Positions 20,277-31,220 are shown, counted from the stretch's first letter. The stretch: DNA of 64,000 nucleotides from Limnomonas spitsbergensis (GCA_037349105.1 JAYJMM010000023.1:558001-622000), one strand, 5' to 3'. Notes: generated from the sequence alone by a model not told the origin. Program-made: numbers and translations.

Positions 20277-22667
20277 ATGCCCCGTGGTGGAAGTCAGGTG
20301 ATCAGGAAACCTGCAGATCTGCAGGCGGTGGGTAGAGCAAAAGACGCCACTGCGAAATGGCCCCCAGTAAAAAGAAAGGAGGATCTGGCTCAGCCAATAG
20401 GGTGGAACATGCTAGGACAGTGGATCGCTGGAGTGTGGAAAGTTGCGTGTGACGCAGTAATCACCTTAACAGAAGAATTCCCTGCGTTGCAAGAAGAGCA
20501 GGATCTGTACTGGACAGAAGTCCATGGGGATGACCAGAATGATCCGGAGCAGGCGGGGTTAAGCAGTCTGGCTGTGCCCCAGCAGCGCGCACCCTTGGAG
20601 GCATTGACCAGGTGTATGGAGCAGCCAGGTAATCAGGTGTCCCCCAACGGCTGGTCCATGTTTGATATCCTCAGCAGTGACAGTGAGCCAAGTCCCAGGC
20701 ACCTGATCAACTGTATTACGGCAGAGAGTGCCGGCCCACCCAGGCAGGATAGCCTGGTAGCTAGCGAGCAGCTGCACCTGATCAACTGTATTACGACAGA
20801 GAGTGCCGGCCCACCCAGGCAGGATAGCCCGGTAGCTAGCGAGCAGCTGCACCTGATCAACTGTGTTCCGATAGGGAATGCTTTTTCACCCAAACCAGTG
20901 ACCGGTGGCTGCGAGCCAAGCCAACTGCAGGTGCAGGCGTCACGGCTGGGTTTGCAGAGAGAGGCGGTTCCTGTGACACCTGTAGGGATCGGTGGCTGCG
21001 AGCCATGCCAACTGCAGGTGCAGGCGTCACGGCTGGGTTTGCAGAGAGAGGCAGTTCCTGTGACACGTGTAGGGATCGGTGGCTGTGAGCCAGGTCAACT
21101 GCATGTGCATGCGTCACGGCTGTGTTTGCCGAGGGAGGCAGCCCATGTGACACCTGTGGCGGCCGCTGGCTGTGAGCCAGGCCAACTGCAGGTGCATGCA
21201 TCGCGGCTGTGTTTGCAGAGAAAAGCTGTTCCTGTGACACCTGTAGGGATCGGTGGCTGTGAGCCAGACCAACTGCAGGTGCAGGCATCACGGCTGTGTT
21301 TGCAGAAGGAGGCAGTTCCTGTGAAAACTGTGGTGATCGGTGGCTGTGAGCCAGACCAACTGCAGGTGCAGGCATCACGGCTGTGTTTGCAGATGGAGGC
21401 AGTTCATGTGACACCTGTAGGGATCGGTGGCTGTGAGCCAGACCAACTGCAGGTGCAGGCATCACGGCTGTGTTTGCAGAAGGAGGCAGTTCCTGTGAAA
21501 ACTGTGGTGGCCGGTGGCCATGAGCCAAGCCAACTGCAGGTGCAGGCGTCACGGCTGTGTTTGCAGAGAGAGGCAGTTCCTGTGACACCTGTAGGGATTG
21601 GTGGCTGTGAGCCAGGTCAACTGCAGGTGCATGCGTCACGTTTGTGTTTGTCGAGGGAGGCAGCCCATGTGACACCTGTGGTGGCCGGTGGCTTCGAGCC
21701 GGGCCACCTGCATTTGTGGGAGGAGAAGCTGAACCAGCAGGTGGCCAAGGAACCAGCAGAATCAAGGGAGATTGAGGCCCAAGTGCACAGGCAGGCGCCG
21801 GTGCTGGTGCAGATGCACCAGCCAGAATTGGATGGGCCTTTCACACCCCTGGTGGCAGCAGCTCCAGGAGGGGGCCAGGTGGCAACACCGGAACCAGGGG
21901 CGGCCCAGCAGGCCATCATATGGCTGGGGGCGCCCAAGGGTGTGGCAGGTATGCCTACAGCTGCCAACGGCCCTAGCCAGTCCCAGGTCGAGGCCTCAGG
22001 ACTGAAGGGGGGCCATGCAGGCAACCTGCCAGAGGGGTTGGCCGTGCAAGGCCCAACTGAAGGGGCAAGGCAGGCGATCCCGGGCATAAGAGAAACAAGC
22101 CCAACCAGCCAGGGCAGTGCCCATGGGGAACCCAGAGAACACTCACCCAAGCCTGTTGCGGCAGAGAATCGTGAGGGGTCAATGGAGCTGGATATCCCCA
22201 TACACATGCTGAGGGAAAATGTGATGAACTACCAGCAGAAGCTCAAAGGAATGGCCAGGCAGTCAGGGATTGCCTGGCAGATGAGAATGACCAGGCAACT
22301 GAGGATGATGAAGCGTAGCTCGGCAAAGAAACTGCAGACGCTGTTGCCACAAGGCAGGGCAGCTGATAATGACGTGGACGACAGCAGCAGCAGGAATGTG
22401 TGCCTGGTAGCAATCCATGCTGCGGTGCCTGCAGATGAGGAGCTGGCCAGGATCTGGGAGAATCGCGCAACAGGTGCCCGTCAGCAGCCGATGGACATCC
22501 GCAATGCCATGCGTCAGAAGAGGCAGAAGAGGAGAATGAGATGGAAGAGGAGGAAGAGGCGGATGAGGAGGAGGAGGCGCGAGAGGCTTCTTGGAGGAAG
22601 AGACTTTTTGGAGAAAGATATTCCTTGGATGAAGAGAAGCCAATGTCACCCAGCGAGCGGTCCATAG
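20277..22667 (+). CDS. repeat-rich ORF of the TOC1-like element, function unknown
   Basis: 796 codons from the first ATG; the frame is open a little further upstream without an ATG. The N-terminal 120 residues are ordinary and include IGWNMLGQWIAGVWKVACDA. Then come about three 25-residue repeats (HLINCIT.ESAGPPRQDS) and about ten 29-residue repeats around GGCEP.QLQVQASRLCLQRE. A Pro/Gly/Ala-rich linker and a very basic tail (MRWKRRKRRMRRRRRER) follow. No reverse transcriptase, RNase H or recombinase motif is visible. Near 22510 another frame becomes acidic and protein-like (EEAEEENEMEEEEEADEEEE, ending IDGPRWR at a TAG at 22687), so the true C-terminus may lie there after a frameshift or splice. 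It could be a Gag-like or accessory protein. It might also be only an open tandem array. Confidence 0.5.
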   Translation: MPRGGSQVIRKPADLQAVGRAKDATAKWPPVKRKEDLAQPIGWNMLGQWIAGVWKVACDAVITLTEEFPALQEEQDLYWTEVHGDDQNDPEQAGLSSLAVPQQRAPLEALTRCMEQPGNQVSPNGWSMFDILSSDSEPSPRHLINCITAESAGPPRQDSLVASEQLHLINCITTESAGPPRQDSPVASEQLHLINCVPIGNAFSPKPVTGGCEPSQLQVQASRLGLQREAVPVTPVGIGGCEPCQLQVQASRLGLQREAVPVTRVGIGGCEPGQLHVHASRLCLPREAAHVTPVAAAGCEPGQLQVHASRLCLQRKAVPVTPVGIGGCEPDQLQVQASRLCLQKEAVPVKTVVIGGCEPDQLQVQASRLCLQMEAVHVTPVGIGGCEPDQLQVQASRLCLQKEAVPVKTVVAGGHEPSQLQVQASRLCLQREAVPVTPVGIGGCEPGQLQVHASRLCLSREAAHVTPVVAGGFEPGHLHLWEEKLNQQVAKEPAESREIEAQVHRQAPVLVQMHQPELDGPFTPLVAAAPGGGQVATPEPGAAQQAIIWLGAPKGVAGMPTAANGPSQSQVEASGLKGGHAGNLPEGLAVQGPTEGARQAIPGIRETSPTSQGSAHGEPREHSPKPVAAENREGSMELDIPIHMLRENVMNYQQKLKGMARQSGIAWQMRMTRQLRMMKRSSAKKLQTLLPQGRAADNDVDDSSSRNVCLVAIHAAVPADEELARIWENRATGARQQPMDIRNAMRQKRQKRRMRWKRRKRRMRRRRRERLLGGRDFLEKDIPWMKRSQCHPASGP

Positions 22668-22689
22668 ATGGGCCAAGGTGGCGCTAGGC

Positions 22690-23937
22690 TTCCAACAAAG
22701 AGGAGGAGTCAGCCCTTGCGGAGCTTACCGAGACCTGAGGCCGAGCCCAGAGCGACAAGGCCGCTGAGCACGTGACGTTACCCACGCCGTAACTGGCAAG
22801 GAGCGGGCAGGCGCCTACAGAGCAGAAAATGCAGACGCAGCGCGGCTTGTCCTAGTACCCGGCAGGCAGTGGGCCGGCAGCCAGCGGACCGAAGACGGAA
22901 GATGCAGGATTGGAGTTAAAGCTATCGCAGCAACATGGTGAAAATTTGTTTCTCAACCACCGTAGCAGCAAGGCTACGGTAGTACATATGTTATGAAGAT
23001 GATGAGCGAGGAGAATTAGTCAACTCGGGCGATGATAACACAGCAGGGGGCGGATCACGCTGCTACGGCGCACATTTCCTGTGGCCATTGAAGACCAGGC
23101 GGCTATGGCGCAGTGGGGCGAGAGCAGCGGTTGTTCTTAGCTTAACCTGATAACTTTGAAAATTTCTCTGTTTGCTAGCCAGTAGTGGGCTGAACAGCCT
23201 GGATTTGTAGGATTCTGCGCATTGCGCTTCAGCTGAGACTCGGTGGATTTTTTTAATTCTGATTGAAGAAGGCCTGAACCAGGCAGATTTGCTAAGACGA
23301 TTTGAGCTTCTACGTACATATTTTCCAGAAGTTTAAAGATTCTGATTTCTGATGGTTTCTGATGATTTCTGATGGTTTATGATGCTTTCTGATGGTTGCT
23401 GAGGGTTTCTGATGGGTTCTGACCCTTTATTGCCTGCAACCAAGCATGACACTGGTGACGATACCGGATTCTGTGTGCCCCGATCAGGCAGGAGAGAGAT
23501 CAGGGTCCCAGAGGCCTTTGTCAAGTGTGCAGAACCGTGGGTGGACCTAGGGTCCGCCACAGGTTTCAGTGAATTTTTTCTTTGATGAATTTCCTTGTGT
23601 GGATGTGCAGCACATTTCCTGCAGTGGATTTTCTTCAGGGGATTTTTTTTACCGACTGGCTGGATTGCAGGCAGATGTTTAGGAGGCTTCAGTGTTAGGG
23701 AACTGACAAGTTCTGGGCGTACAGATTTTGCTTTGAAAACAGCCTGAACCAGGCTGATGTGTGTATATAGCCTGAACCAGGCAGATGCGGGGGACGGCCT
23801 GAACCAGGCAGATTTGCTTTGATATTTTGATCTTCTGAGGTGTACATATTGCCAGAAGTTTCTTTCTTTCAGTACCGACCCCTTTTTCCGGCTCCCAGCG
23901 CATGCCCTTTAGGCTTAACGCTGAGGAGCGGGGGGCG
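22690..23937 (+). other. 3' internal region of the TOC1-like element, non-coding
   Basis: No ORF of note. At 23335-23425 a 12-13-bp word (TTTCTGATGGTT) repeats about seven times. GCCTGAACCAGGC(A/T)GAT occurs at about 23272 and three times at 23740-23820. CATATT(T/G)(T/C)CAGAAGTTT follows both groups. The region ends CTGAGGAGCGGGG, the rough inverse of the A1 end CCCCGCTCTCAG. Confidence 0.6.
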
Positions 23938-24180
23938 AGTGAAGTAGTAGGGGCGGTACCCACAAGACAGGGACACCCAGACATTACCCCTAGGCATAGA
24001 GACTTCCTGCTAGGGCTGAACCTTACAGTAGCCAGTTAACAGCTCTTGTCTGAAGTACAAGGAGTCTGTGTGTACGGTAATGTACCGTGTTTATGAGTAG
24101 AAGGACACTTCTCTAAGGCGCCTTTACCGGAGATTCCGGAGTTTACCATATTGGCACGTTTACTGCTTTATGGTGCGACA
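23938..24180 (+). repeat. split direct repeat B1
   Basis: 243 bp from AGTGAAGTAGTAGGGGCGG to GGTGCGACA, repeated as B2 at 24820-25062 with about four mismatches. Confidence 0.9.
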
Positions 24181-24182
24181 GC

Positions 24183-25062
24183 TGTCACAGTATATTACCG
24201 TATACGTGACAGAACCGTTTAGACCGCAGTTAGCGGCCGCGGAGCCTCCGCAGCTTATCTGCGGAGTCTCCGGATTTGAACTGAGACCTAGAAACCCGCT
24301 TACGCAGGGTGATTTAGCATAATCTGTACTCTGAATTGGGCCTGCCGGGTCCCTGTATCCCGGCAATTGCCTAAGCTACTACTTTTGTCCCTTTTGAAGG
24401 ACAGGCCTCTGGTGTAAAGAGTATAGGCCTAGCTCTCACGGATACTAGCCCTTGCTCGCCACTAAGTCAGTACCTTACACTTCAGTCAAGTCTAGCACCA
24501 CGGAAAGTGGTGATAGCATAAGCAAGTGACAAGCGAGCCCCATCCAGATCACTGGTCATCCCCAGCCGACGCGATCTACGGAGCTCGCCCTGAAGAGCGC
24601 GCGACCTACGGTGCCGATCCCTGACTACTCGTCCATCGGAGACGACTAATCAGGCAAGCAGTCCCAAGCAGATATTCACCTAAATAGACCAGGAGGCGCA
24701 AAGCCGACCAGGAGCTCTCGGCGTACCAGCTTCCAGCTGAGTCCGCCCGGCGACAAAACCCACGGACAAAGTCACCTCCGTCGCCGTTCCTTCGCAACCC
24801 CGAGCATCCCCGCTCTCAGAGTGAAGTAGTAGGGGCGGTACCCACAAGACAGGGACACCCAGACATTACCCCTAGGCAGAGAGACTTCCTGCTAGGGCTG
24901 AACCTTACAGTAGCCAGTTAACAGCTCTTGTCTGAAGTACAAGGAGTCTGTGTGTACGGTAATGTACCGTGTTTATGAGTAGAAGGACACTTTTCTAAGG
25001 CGCCTTTACCGGAGATTCATGAGTTTACCATATTGGCACGTTTACTGCTTTATGGTGCGACA
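24183..25062 (+). repeat. split direct repeat A2 joined to B2
   Basis: A2 (24183-24819) runs directly into B2 (24820-25062) at CTCTCAG|AGTGAAG, with no internal region. B1 and A2 meet at GCGACA-GC-TGTCACAG, the kind of end-to-start junction expected of a circular intermediate. Confidence 0.9.
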
Positions 25063-25066
25063 TAGT

Positions 25067-25494
25067 AGCTAGTAGGATATCAAAGCATTAGTTTTGCTAG
25101 TTCGCCTATTACTCTAGGCGGATTGAAGCCGTTTCCGTTTGTGTCTCTTTTTCGAATCTCCTGCCGAAGTTCGGTGATTACTATAACTGCCATGACACTT
25201 TGACATCATGACATGCTGACTAAGTTCCATGACACTCTGACTGTGTCCATGACTCTACTATGCATGGTAGTAATTGTTATTTGTCATAGACTAGGGCCTG
25301 CCTAGTCTGCCTTGTCTACTTATACTCTGGCCTTCTAGTTTCAAGTACATTGTTATTGTATCATTTGACTGAACGGTTGTTACAACGTTGTAACAAGAGG
25401 TTGCCACATCGTCCCCGACTCCCCGACTCTGAGACTCCCCGGTTCCCAGTCGCTTGAAGACTCGCTCTCACAAGTAAGAGTTGCTCCTGTTATA
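25067..25494 (+). repeat. 5' LTR of the chromovirus, second part
   Basis: 428 bp matching 31309-31598 plus 32740-32874 of the 3' LTR. A few substitutions (CCGTTTCC/CCGCTTCC, TTTTTC/TTTTCC, CTCCTG/CTCATG) indicate roughly 95% identity by eye. Ends GTTATA at 25494. No convincing tRNA primer site follows. Confidence 0.9.
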
Positions 25495-25888
25495 TTTGAT
25501 TCCAGATTGCCTAATCGATCCTGAATTGTCATTCCTGACAATTTTCGCGAACCTATCGCGCATTGCCTGCGTTCCCTTGAGTCACTGCGCCATTGTCCTC
25601 GCCGATTCACTAATGGCCTGTACCCTCGCGTATTATCGTACTCTTATAGTTAGTCACTGTCGCTTGTGTATCTCGCTTGAGTATATCGCCTATGTTCTCG
25701 CTTGACCCCCAGTCTCGCTTGAACATTCGCCTGTACCTCTCGCTTGTGCCCTCGCTTCAGCAAAATCCAGCCTCGCTCCAGTTGAAGTTCACTGTGAATT
25801 TCCGTCCAGCAGCCTTCCAGCAGTCCACGCGCGTTAAAGTACACTCTTTATTACTTCCCACGCACTGGCTGACGAAGCTGAAAAGTCC

Positions 25889-26125
25889 GTGGACGAACTG
25901 ATAGCTGAGGGCACTTCGGACGAAGAAGAAGAGGTCGAAGAGGAGGAGCCCGTCGCCCCTGCCCCAAAGAAGATAAAAACCACCGCCCAGCCCGCCCAAC
26001 CCAAAGCCAAAGCCACCCCTCCCAAAGCTACTCCCCCAAAGGCCACTCCCCTCCCGCCAAGGCTGCCAAGAAGACGCCCATGGCCGAGTCAACTTACTCA
26101 TCGGTTCCACAAGTTCACGAAATAA
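25889..26125 (+). pseudogene. acidic and Pro/Lys-rich gag fragment at a fold-back
   Basis: The frame reads MDELIAEGTSDEEEEVEEEE, then a PKAKATPPKATPPKATP stretch, and stops at 26123. Its last two thirds form the left arm of a large inverted duplication, so the natural continuation of gag is broken here. Confidence 0.5.
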
Positions 26126-26301
26126 GAGTCGCAAGCCGATGGGTAAGCTGACTCGGCCTTAGGCGTCTTCTTGGCAGCCTTGGCGGGAGGGGGAGTGGCC
26201 TTTGGGGGAGTAGCTTTGGGAGGGGTGGCTTCGGCCTTAGGTTAGGTGGGTTGTGCGGCGATTTTTATCTTCTTTGAGGCAGGGACGACGGGCTCCTCCT
26301 C
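25942..26301. repeat. fold-back: about 165-bp inverted duplication in gag
   Basis: 25942-26104 and 26136-26301 are inverse copies of about 90% identity by eye (GAGGAGGAGCCCGTCG on the left, CGACGGGCTCCTCCTC on the right). They are separated by a loop of about 31 bp. The palindrome disrupts the gag reading frame and could form a strong hairpin in RNA or DNA. Confidence 0.85.
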
Positions 26302-26518
26302 TCCTCCCCGAACTACTCGAGATCGTCAAGCGGCAGACGCGCCTCATCAACGAGTGCCGCTCCAAGCTAGATCGCCTCGGCGGCAAGGTCAACGCCTTAG
26401 CAGAGCGGCTGACTGACTTTGTTCGCGCAGCCTCACCCGGCCCTACTGCGTACCCTCCTCCACACGGGCCCTACGGCCACCCGGGCTACCCGTTCACCTA
26501 CCAGTAGATTATAAGCTA

Positions 26519-27560
26519 TGGCTGGTAGTCAAGGCATATCGCAAGTAGACTGGCTCATGCAGCAGATCCAGATCTTGACGGCTAAATTAGCTGGCTTGGA
26601 AGTTTCCACCCTGTTGCGGATACTTCCCACTCTGCACGTTTGCCGTCACTCTTGAAACTGCAAACATTGCATCCCTTTGCTGGTATCAGAAACAAATCTA
26701 AGGATGTTGATGCGTGGTTGTTCCAGTGCGAGCAGTTGTTTGACCTTGCTGCTGTAACGGATGACGAGCAACGCATCATGTTTGCGGGACATGCCCTGAT
26801 TGAACATGATGCTTCCTGGTTTTTCGCACGCCGCAAACACTCAGGCCTTAACCGGATCACAACCTAGACAGACTTCAAAAAGTGCTTAAAACAGCAGTTC
26901 CATGCCGCAAACAAGTATGAGATAGCTAAGGCTGCACTGTTCCGCTTGACTGAGGGCAAGGACTCTGTCCAAAAGTACACCGACCGCTTCCTGCAGCTCA
27001 TGACAACGGTTGGGGATGTCGAGGAAAAAGACCTAGTATTCCTGTACAAATAAGGTCTCACCCCCCAGCTCAAGGTGGAAGTAGCTACTCGGCAACCCAG
27101 CACTCTGTACGAGACTCTTGAGTTAGTCGAAAGGCTTGAGAACATTCACGTTTAGAATGGCTGGGAATTCCAGGGCAGGCCAGGCGCAAGGGGGAAACAA
27201 GATAGCAACCCGGGACAGAACGGTCCGGTCCTGGCAATGGACTTGGGGGCTCTTCAGTACCAACATACCCCTGCCTCATCGGGTTATCCTCCCCAGCAAC
27301 GTCAACAAGGCTACCCCCCTCAGCAACCACGCCAAGGCTACCCCCCCAGCAACAACGCCAGCCAGGATACCCTCCCCAGCTGGGCTACCCCCCCCAACCC
27401 GCGCCCACAGCTGCCGAGCGTCAGGAAAAGGTTCGCCGTAGGGAAGGTGGGCTGTGCTTCGGCTGCGGCCAGACCGGTCACATCCACAGCCAATGCCGCA
27501 CCAACCCTCCCCAGCCAAGGCCGGGAAACGGCCAGCGCAAGGCCAAGGGGGGCCGTTGGT
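26519..27560 (+). pseudogene. gag: chromovirus gag, broken
   Basis: After a short start (MAGSQGISQVDWLMQQIQIL) the frame shifts to one reading LHPFAGIRNKSKDVDAWLFQ and DFKKCLKQQFHAANKYEIAK. This is the retrotransposon Gag domain that packs the element's RNA. In-frame stops stand at about 26866 (TAG), 27051 (TAA) and 27154 (TAG). A Gln/Pro/Tyr-rich linker (YPPQQ repeats) follows. In a third frame comes a CCHC zinc knuckle (CFGCGQTGHIHSQC, from 27454). So gag needs at least two frame changes and carries three stops; it cannot make an intact Gag. Order and motifs leave little doubt about the family. Confidence 0.8.
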
Positions 27561-27569
27561 AGATCTGCA

Positions 27570-30500
27570 GGGGGGGAAGGCCCCACGGCGACAGAGACGC
27601 TTGCAAGGGAGAAAAAGCGGTTCGTTCCACAAGTACCTAAAGCCAAACCAGTGCCTCCACCAAGGCCGGAACCTCCACCGCTAGTCTTCAAGAAGCTCAA
27701 AATGAAAATCAAACACGAGGATCCTAACGTCCTTATGTTTGACATCACCATTAAAGGCCAACAGTTCAAAGCCCTCATTGACTCGGGCGCGAACGGGTTG
27801 TTTTTGAGCTCCAAGGTAGTCACTTAGCTGCGACTCAAGACGGTCGTTAAAGATCAGCCTGACGCTGTTCGCCTTGCAGACGGTAGCTCTCTCGACAGCT
27901 GCGCCGCACTTCGGCTAGGCTTCAGACTTGACGGTTTTCGAGACGTAGATTCCTTTCATGTCCTAGACCTGCCGAAGTTCGATGTAGTTCTGGGAATCCC
28001 GCGGCTGCAACGCATGAATCCCGGAGCCATTGACTGGAAGAAACGCACCATGACAGCCAAGCATCTTGGTCGCACCCACCGTTATCACGCCGCGTCCGAT
28101 ACAAAAGGAGCGCATGTACTAGCAAGTTTGACGATTTCCGCTTTAGAGCTAAAGCAAGCTGTTAAGAGAGGCGATGACGTGTTTCTCATATCTCTAAAGG
28201 AGGTATTGGAGAGCATCCCCGGAGACCTTGTCAAAATCCCCCAGGAAGGTCTACCACTCCCAGCAGGCTGGCAAGAACGCTTGAATCAGAAAGTGACTTC
28301 ATACAACGATGTCGTCTCACCGGATCCAGACTGGAAACCCTCATTTCCTCCAGAACGGACAGTGGATCATATCATCGAGCGCATACCGGGCGTTCCTGTC
28401 TCACAGCGACCCATGGGGCGCATGGGCCAAGACGAGCTCGAAGAATTGAGAACACAACTCGCAGATTTCCTTGACAGGGGTTACATCGTGCCTAGTTCTT
28501 CTCAGTTTGCATCTCCTGTGCTTATGGTCAAGAGGCCAGGTGAGACTAAACTTAGGTTATGTCTTGATTACCGGGCACTGAACTCTGCTACCGTCAAGAA
28601 CGCATACCCCTTGCCCCCGATCCATGATTTGCTTGATAGATTGCACGGCGCTACTATCTTTAGCAAGATCGACCAGGCAGGCGCGTATCACCAAGTTCGG
28701 ATGGCAGAAGATAGTGCACACATGATAGCGTTCCGGTGCCGCTATGGGTTATTTGAGTGGCGGGTTATGCCGCTCGGCTTATGTAATGCCCCAGCCACCT
28801 TCCAGCGTCTGATCATGGATGTCCTCCGCCCGCACCTCGACGTCTTCGTGACCTGCTATTTGGACGACCTAATCATATGGTCTAAGAACGAGGAGGAACA
28901 CTTAGTACACATTGAGACCGTCCTAGCACTACTACGGGAGCACAAGCTGTATGCTCGGCCGCACAAGTGTGAGTTCGGGAGACGCCGGATCAAGTTTCTC
29001 GGCCACTATGTCAGCTCCAACGGCATTCGGACTGGCATTGAAGTGGACCATGAAAAGATTCGTGCTGTCGCAGAGTGGCCAACGCCTTAGAATGTAAAGG
29101 ACATACTACAGTTCAAAGGCTTGGCAGAGTTCTATCGACAATTCGTCAAGGACTTCTCCATGATAGCAGCTCCGCTATCGGCACTCACAGGCAACGTCAA
29201 ATGGACGTGGGGTCCAGCACAAGAGGCATCGTTTAAGCTACTGAAACATGCCCTTACTCACGCTCCTATCTTGGCTCCCCCTGACTATACACAGCCATTT
29301 GTAGTCACCTGCGATTCGTCCGGCTTCGCTGTCGGCGTAGTAGTCCTAACCCAAGGCGAGGGGATGGATCTGCGCGTCATCGCGTACGAAAGCAGAAAGA
29401 TGATTGATGCGGAGACGCGTTATGAGAACCACGACAAAGAGTTGCTTGCTGTCATACACGCGCTCAAGAAGTGGGGTTTCCATCTTAGGGGGGAGAAGTT
29501 CGTCATAGTCACGGATAATTGGGCGACGAAGTTCATTTAGACAAAACCAACACTCAACCACAGACAGATGAATTGGATGAGCACATTGGCTGAGTTTGAT
29601 TTCGAAATTGTCCACCGTCTTGGCAAAGAAAACATTGTAGCCGACGCATTGTCCCGTCGTCCGGACTACACGGTGAACGCATTAACGTGGCTTAAAGCAG
29701 ATGACGATCTCTTCCAGCATGTTCGCACCGCATTGATATCTGATCCGGAGTACCAGCGCACTCTCAAGGCTAGAGAAGGGCTTCGCGGAAGGATTTCCAG
29801 CAGACAGGTGGATTGCTCTACAAGGGGTCCAAGCTGTATGTGCCGCAGTGCGATCTGCGACATAAGCTGTTGTTTGAGGCTCATGATGCCCCGCTTTCCG
29901 GCCACTTAGGGCGCGACAAGACTTACGAACGTCTCTCACGCGCCTTCTATTGGCCTAGGCAGCATCATATGGTGGATCAATACTGCAGTACATGTCCATC
30001 GTGCCAGGCTATTAAGCCGAGCCATCAAAAAAAGATGGGGTTGTTACATCCCTTGCCTATCCCTGTCGAGGCTGGTGCATCGTGGTCAATGGACTTCATC
30101 ACCGGTCTCCCCCACACGAAACACGGGCATGACAGCATTTGTACATTCGTCCACCTCATGACCAAGCTAGTAGTTCTAGCTCCCACGTCAGTCGAAGTAA
30201 CAGCAAAGGGCAGTGCTAAGTTGTTCCGTTCCAATATCTTAAGGCGTTTCGGCATGCCTCAGTCCATCATCAGTGACATAGACCCCCGGTTCACTTCGGA
30301 TTTTTGGAAAGCGTTGCAGTCGCAGCTAGGAACACGCCTCAATATGTCCACGGCAAATCACCCTCAGACAGACGGCCAGACGGAGAATGCTAACAAGACT
30401 GTTGAGGATATGGTACGGGCGTACGTGTTGCCGTATGAGGATGATTGGGATGAGCACCTCGTTTCATGCGAGTTCGCTAACAACGACTCTGAGCATGCTA

Positions 30501-31197
30501 GTCACCGGTTCACACCTTCCTACTTGACTCACGGTCGTCACCCAAGGGTTCCCCTCAGCATGGTTCTCAAACCGGATCAGGAGCCTAGCTCTGAAAGGGT
30601 CAATGAGTACACCTCCCGGTTGCGGGCTGAATGGGAACGAGCTCGAATAGCTATGAAGGCAGCTCAAGATAGGATGGCTAAGAACGCAAACAAACACCGT
30701 CGGGAGTTTACGTTTGAGGTGGGCGACACAGCGTGGCTTGCTGCAGCCCATCTCCGCATGCCTCGAGCATTGCGGGCAACGAGAAAGCTTCAGCCTCGGT
30801 ACTACGGCCCGTACAAAATCATCCAGGTTTTGTCGGATGTTGCGTACAGGCTCACTTCAAAATCCATCCCGTCATTCACATCTCGCATCTCAAAGCGAAT
30901 GAGGACGGATCCCTAGACTTCCCGCAGCGCCCGGCATACACAGCCCCTCCGCCGCCGGTCGTTCAAGGTGATGATGAGGAAGAAGAAGAGTATTTCCATG
31001 TAGAGGCGATCAGATTGCATCGGTTCCGGGGTAAAGGACAGCGACGTCAGACCTCCTACCTGGTCAAGTGGATTGGCTACGGTGAAGATGATAATGTTTG
31101 GATTTCTGAGACACGACTTCGGGTTGACATGCAAGACGGGCTAGTAGATGGATTAATTGCTGACTATGTCCGCCGGATATCAGCTAATCTGACGTAG
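27570..31197 (+). pseudogene. pol: chromovirus pol (PR-RT-RNase H-IN-chromodomain), broken
   Basis: Protease is at about 27735-27830 (ALIDSGANG, active DSG). Reverse transcriptase is at about 28490-29080 (RLCLDYRALN, FSKIDQAGAYHQ, MPLGLCNAPATFQ, catalytic YLDD). RNase H is at about 29280-29620 (VTCDSSGFAVG, NHDKELLAVIHALKKW, VTDNWATKF). Integrase is at about 29870-30700: zinc-binding HHCC from HDAPLSGHLG to CPSCQ, and DDE residues in SMDFITGLP, SDIDPRFTS and QTDGQTE. A GPY segment (RYYGPYKII) and a chromodomain (SYLVKWIGYGEDDNVWI, about 30980-31180) complete it. In-frame TAG codons stand at 27825, 29088 and 29538. Frameshifts lie near 29790 and near 30860. The chromodomain class targets integration to marked chromatin, consistent with a satellite site. 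Confidence 0.92.
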
Positions 31198-31220
31198 TAA
31201 GGCTCCGAGGGCGTCGCCTG

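Larger units (their letters stand above)
18637..25062 (+). mobile_element. TOC1/PAT-like element with split direct repeats (A-internal-B-A-B)
   Basis: This 6426-bp insertion sits in the chromovirus 5' LTR. Its order is A1 (18637-19273), internal region, B1 (23938-24180), the dinucleotide GC, A2 (24183-24819), B2 (24820-25062). Both A copies are 637 bp and both B copies 243 bp, and each pair is nearly identical. The outer ends are TGTCACAG and GGTGCGACA. The A1-ORF-B1-A2-B2 order is the split direct repeat known from PAT-type DIRS retrotransposons and from Chlamydomonas TOC1, which also has an internal tandem array. Here there are several internal arrays and one long ORF, but I see no reverse transcriptase or tyrosine recombinase, so it is probably non-autonomous. 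TAGT flanks both ends; this may be a target duplication, or chance in the TAG-rich site. Confidence 0.8.

Noticed and set aside
18637..25062. Interpretation as two tandem solo LTRs with an unrelated 4.66-kb insertion
   Set aside because: Possible in principle. But the A1/internal and internal/B1 borders show no target duplication or element ends, and the whole matches the known split-repeat design of PAT/TOC1 elements.
26860..31200. Alternative genetic code with TAG/TAA read as glutamine (as in some ulvophyte algae)
   Set aside because: The pol stops do fall where relatives have Gln, and pol ends TAG-TAA before a nearby TGA. But the YAK1 and OPR/RAP exons use only CAG/CAA for many Gln codons and show no in-frame TAG or TAA. 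Decay by C-to-T change explains the stops better.
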